Positions 61,527 through 64,000 of a stretch of 64,000 nucleotides of DNA are shown one piece after another (the first letter of the stretch is position 1; each line of letters begins with the position of its first letter). The stretch is from Planctomycetaceae bacterium. Lineage in GTDB: Bacteria; Planctomycetota; Phycisphaerae; UBA1845; UTPLA1. Made by a program: the position numbers and the translations under genes. The stretch lies in the NCBI GenBank assembly GCA_011525745.1, contig WYBU01000015.1, forward strand, positions 33,874-97,873. Direction: 5' to 3'. The notes beneath the pieces are model-generated. The model worked only from the letters and a program-made list of their open reading frames with translations, searched no databases and was not told the DNA's origin.

Positions 61527-62341
61527 GAAATGCCGAAATGCTTCTTCCAGCGGTAATACGTGGCGCGGCTTCCGTGACCGTTCGCCTCGAATGCCGCAAT
61601 TCGTTCGGCGTCGTTCGCAAAGCCTGGAGCCGTAAGCACCTCCCGAAGGGCTCGTACCTTCTCGTCTACGCCCATGATTCTGAGGAGTTGGTCTCGCCAT
61701 TGCGCAGGGTTCGCTTGGCGGAGCTGGCGGCCCTTCAGGTAATGTCTCATGCTTGGACGCCTGACGAAGACAAGGTGCTCCTCGATAAACGCGTAAACCT
61801 CCTCGTCGTCGAACCACTCGCGGACCTTCGCGTGCACTTCCCCGACACCTGGGGCAAAGTGGATGATGATCGCCCGGTCCTCGATGGCAAGCACGTTGGC
61901 GTTGAGCGTGCGCCACTCGTTTGCGATTAAGCAGACAGGCGACGACGTGGTGAAGGACGTGGGGACTTCGCCGCGAACGATATCTCGATGGCGGCTCGGC
62001 CACTTCAGCGCTTTGATCCGGTCGGTGTTGCAGAGGCACTTCAGCAGCCGGACGCTCGCGCGGTCGGCGTAGAGGTGATCGAGGTCGTCAATGACGACGG
62101 GCAGACCACGGTGCTCATATAATGCGTGATACAAACCGAATGCGGTGGCGTGGGTCTCCACGTACAGGTGCGGACGATTTCCAAGAGCACGACGAACGGT
62201 CTGGCTCTTGGAGATTCCGGGGCCGCCGATGAGCAGCAGCAGATCAAGATGTCCGGCCACGAACTGGGTGACAAAGTGGCTGAACTCCTCATACGAGGCG
62301 ACCGTCAGGGCGTTGTCCGGGATGAGCCGTTGGTGCGACAT
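61523..62341 (-). CDS. AAA+-like ATPase with a degenerate P-loop
   Basis: 272 aa from the ATG at 62341 (MSHQRLIPDNALTVASYEEF). GGPGISKSQ near residue 40 is P-loop-like but has Ser where Gly normally precedes Lys. Walker B-like GLPVVIDDLDHLYAD near 80, and CLIANEWRTLNANVLAIEDRAIIIHF near 135 resembles an AAA+ sensor region. The C-terminal GHGSRATYYRWKKHFGI is an HTH-like tail. Phage/plasmid ATPase of unknown role next to the integrase; no partner identified. Confidence 0.65.
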   Translation of the reverse strand: MSHQRLIPDNALTVASYEEFSHFVTQFVAGHLDLLLLIGGPGISKSQTVRRALGNRPHLYVETHATAFGLYHALYEHRGLPVVIDDLDHLYADRASVRLLKCLCNTDRIKALKWPSRHRDIVRGEVPTSFTTSSPVCLIANEWRTLNANVLAIEDRAIIIHFAPGVGEVHAKVREWFDDEEVYAFIEEHLVFVRRPSMRHYLKGRQLRQANPAQWRDQLLRIMGVDEKVRALREVLTAPGFANDAERIAAFEANGHGSRATYYRWKKHFGIS

Positions 62342-62559
62342 CTGAAAAAGCCTGAGACTTTGAGACCTGCACGGACCGACCACGGGGTCGCGGGGACCAT
62401 TTCGCTTTGGGCCAACAGTTCTCTCATGGCCCGTGGCAAGGCCTCCAGTCCGAACGTGGCAAGGCCGTCGGCATCGGTCCATGGTAAGAAGGTTGAGGCG
62501 CCCAGAAGTTGACTGACAGTCAATAACTCTAGGCTGCTGGGGGCAAGCTCTTTCGCTGG

Positions 62560-63813
62560 TCATCCGACCTGCTCCATGACGCTCGCCGCCTTGGCAAAGT
62601 CGAGTTCCGCGTAAATCTCGGTTACGTCCGCGGAGCTGTGCCCCAGCACCACCCGCGCAGCTTCCAAACCGAAGTCCTTTCGGAGCCGTGTGGCGGCATT
62701 GTGCCGAAGTTGGTTGGGCGACCAGCGATGATCGCGGCGCCATTGTCGGCGTTCTTGTTCGCTTAGGCCATCGGGTGGGGGAAAGGCGCGGTCGCATGCC
62801 CGGTAGATTGCCCAAGCATAGCTCCGTCGATCATACGACTCGCCCGGCTTCCACTCGGGCCGCGCCTTGCGACTACGCGAAGCTTGGCTGGGTGTCATCG
62901 GTGTTCGACGCTCAGCACGCCGATTGTGCCAAAGCGTTTCCATCGCGAACGCGGGACTGAACACGAACGCCTCTCTCTCCGCCCGGAGAAACGGCTGGAG
63001 CGCCTGCTGCGCCTTCGGACCGAGATAGATGACGCGATTGCGGCCGTGGTGCTCGGTCTTGTGAGTCGCGGGGCGATAGGCCCAGAGCTTGCCGGACGTG
63101 TCGATGTCGCACGTGCGGATCGACACGACCTCGCCCGGCCGCATCCCGGTAAGCAGCTGGAGCTGAATCATCGCCGCGATCGGCGGGGGAACGAGTTTGA
63201 GAACTGGCTCGATGAGGCGCTCGGGGACCGGCGTAACAGGCGAGGACTCGCGCACGTTACAGCGGCCGCGCTTCAAGGGGGTGACAGAGAGCAGCCCGTG
63301 CAGAGTGCCGGGCGGGGCTAGCTCGTTTTCGACCGCCCACCGGAAAACCCGACGAATGCGATGCACCTGCGCGTTGATATGGTTGCGGCACCAGCCTGCA
63401 TCGATCATCGCCTGTCGGACGACCTTAAGGGCCGTAGGTCCAAACTGGTCCACGGAAAGGCGGCCGTATGAAGTTGTGAGCGGGCGCAGGGACTCGCGGA
63501 TGTTCTGCACCTCGCCGGTCGGTTCGCCGTTCTTGACGTAGTACGCCTTCGCGTGCTCCATGTATGCGAGGATGAGCTCATCGATCGAGAGCGTGGGGCC
63601 GTTGTTGCTGGCTGAACCAGCCGGCCGGGCGAGCGACGCGTGATGGCCGCCCCGCGAGATCCACTCGGCGATGACGCGCTGGTACTCGGCGTGGCTCGCC
63701 GGCGTGCCATGCGTGCCAAGATAGATGTCGCGGCCGTTGAGGCGAACAACGGCGCGGCCGGTGGGTTTGTGCAGACGGTACGAGGGGATGCGGAGCGGCT
63801 TCGAACCTGCCAT
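62560..63813 (-). CDS. int: Tyrosine integrase next to tRNA-Gly
   Basis: 417 aa. Long N-terminal arm-binding region (IPSYRLHKPTGRAVVRLNGRDIYLG), core-binding domain near 65-170, catalytic residues Arg in LLTGMRPGEVVSI near 222, Lys in THKTEHHGRNRVIYL, H-x-x-R in RHNAATRLR near 370, GHSSADVTEIYAELD with the Tyr nucleophile near 404. The tRNA 3' end is about 115 nt away, so this is the likely site-specific integrase of the element occupying this window. A 28-bp dyad sits upstream. Confidence 0.92.
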   Translation of the reverse strand: MAGSKPLRIPSYRLHKPTGRAVVRLNGRDIYLGTHGTPASHAEYQRVIAEWISRGGHHASLARPAGSASNNGPTLSIDELILAYMEHAKAYYVKNGEPTGEVQNIRESLRPLTTSYGRLSVDQFGPTALKVVRQAMIDAGWCRNHINAQVHRIRRVFRWAVENELAPPGTLHGLLSVTPLKRGRCNVRESSPVTPVPERLIEPVLKLVPPPIAAMIQLQLLTGMRPGEVVSIRTCDIDTSGKLWAYRPATHKTEHHGRNRVIYLGPKAQQALQPFLRAEREAFVFSPAFAMETLWHNRRAERRTPMTPSQASRSRKARPEWKPGESYDRRSYAWAIYRACDRAFPPPDGLSEQERRQWRRDHRWSPNQLRHNAATRLRKDFGLEAARVVLGHSSADVTEIYAELDFAKAASVMEQVG

Positions 63814-63830
63814 GGCTGGGCTCCGAGGCA

Positions 63831-63858
63831 GGCGAAGGTGGTATATACCACTTTCGCC
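63831..63858. promoter_or_regulatory. 28-bp dyad upstream of the integrase
   Basis: Arms GGCGAAGGTGGTAT and ATACCACTTTCGCC mirror each other with a single mismatched pair (63837/63852); the centre is the perfect palindrome GTGGTATATACCAC (63838-63851). It ends 18 nt before the integrase start codon, where a repressor or integrase arm-site would lie, and could overlap the int promoter -10 (TATATACC). Confidence 0.7.
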
Positions 63859-63928
63859 GGTCTTCCGAGCCTCACTGCCGCACGCGGGCAGGTTCGCTAA
63901 ATCACGATAGGCCTGTCACTTACAGTAT

Positions 63929-64000
<72 letters not shown>

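Overview
This 64 kb, GC-rich window looks like accessory DNA of a plasmid-like integrative element, not core chromosome. It ends at the right in a tRNA-Gly(CCC) gene whose 3' end faces a tyrosine integrase, the usual arrangement of an element inserted at a tRNA. The rest is mobile-element housekeeping plus stacked defence genes. A DUF1580-type protein, the Hsp70/GrpE/vWA/coupling-protein block, DUF932, DUF2958 and strawberry-notch genes suggest a planctomycete-like host. That assignment is an inference; there is no rRNA or marker gene here to prove it.

Layout. 0-5.9 kb: a YbjN-like and a ClpN-like gene (minus strand), a sodium:solute symporter coupled to an EgtD-like methyltransferase, and a zinc-ribbon protein. 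5.9-21 kb: one unbroken 15 kb minus-strand gene train. It starts with an excisionase-like HTH, then a PLD-like/SNF2 helicase, DUF4391, Mod, a Septu-like PtuA/PtuB pair, Res, and an ABC three-component system (nuclease-like effector, middle component, SMC-like ATPase). Three recognisable defence modules are therefore interleaved in one possible transcription unit. 21-27 kb: a large methylase/strawberry-notch helicase ORF with a small well-formed gene in another frame inside its linker, then DUF932. 27.5-33 kb: a four-gene operon (unknown protein, two BrxD/DUF2791-like ATPases, Lhr-like helicase) without BREX methylase or PglZ. This is the best candidate for a little-described system.

33-41.5 kb: a second tyrosine recombinase, a structured repeat, and many small or unknown genes, including a DNA methyltransferase and DUF2958 that share an upstream repeat. 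41.7-51.8 kb: GrpE-like, Hsp70-like, vWA and TraD/VirD4-like coupling ATPase, then replication-relaxation and DUF1580 genes and a DUF5131 gene broken by an amber codon. 51.9-55.2 kb: a ParA partition locus with repeated motifs and a winged-helix, possibly replication-related gene. 55.5-57.8 kb: a tightly overlapping RHH-GNAT-XRE-ImmA operon, divergent from a DUF2188 gene. 58.3-60.8 kb: a multiubiquitin-E2-JAB/E1-DUF6527 protein-conjugation operon. 60.8-64 kb: small genes, an AAA-like ATPase, the integrase with a 28-bp dyad upstream, and the tRNA.

No CRISPR array, rRNA gene or complete insertion sequence was seen. Long antisense ORFs are common because of the high GC content; they were treated as shadows.
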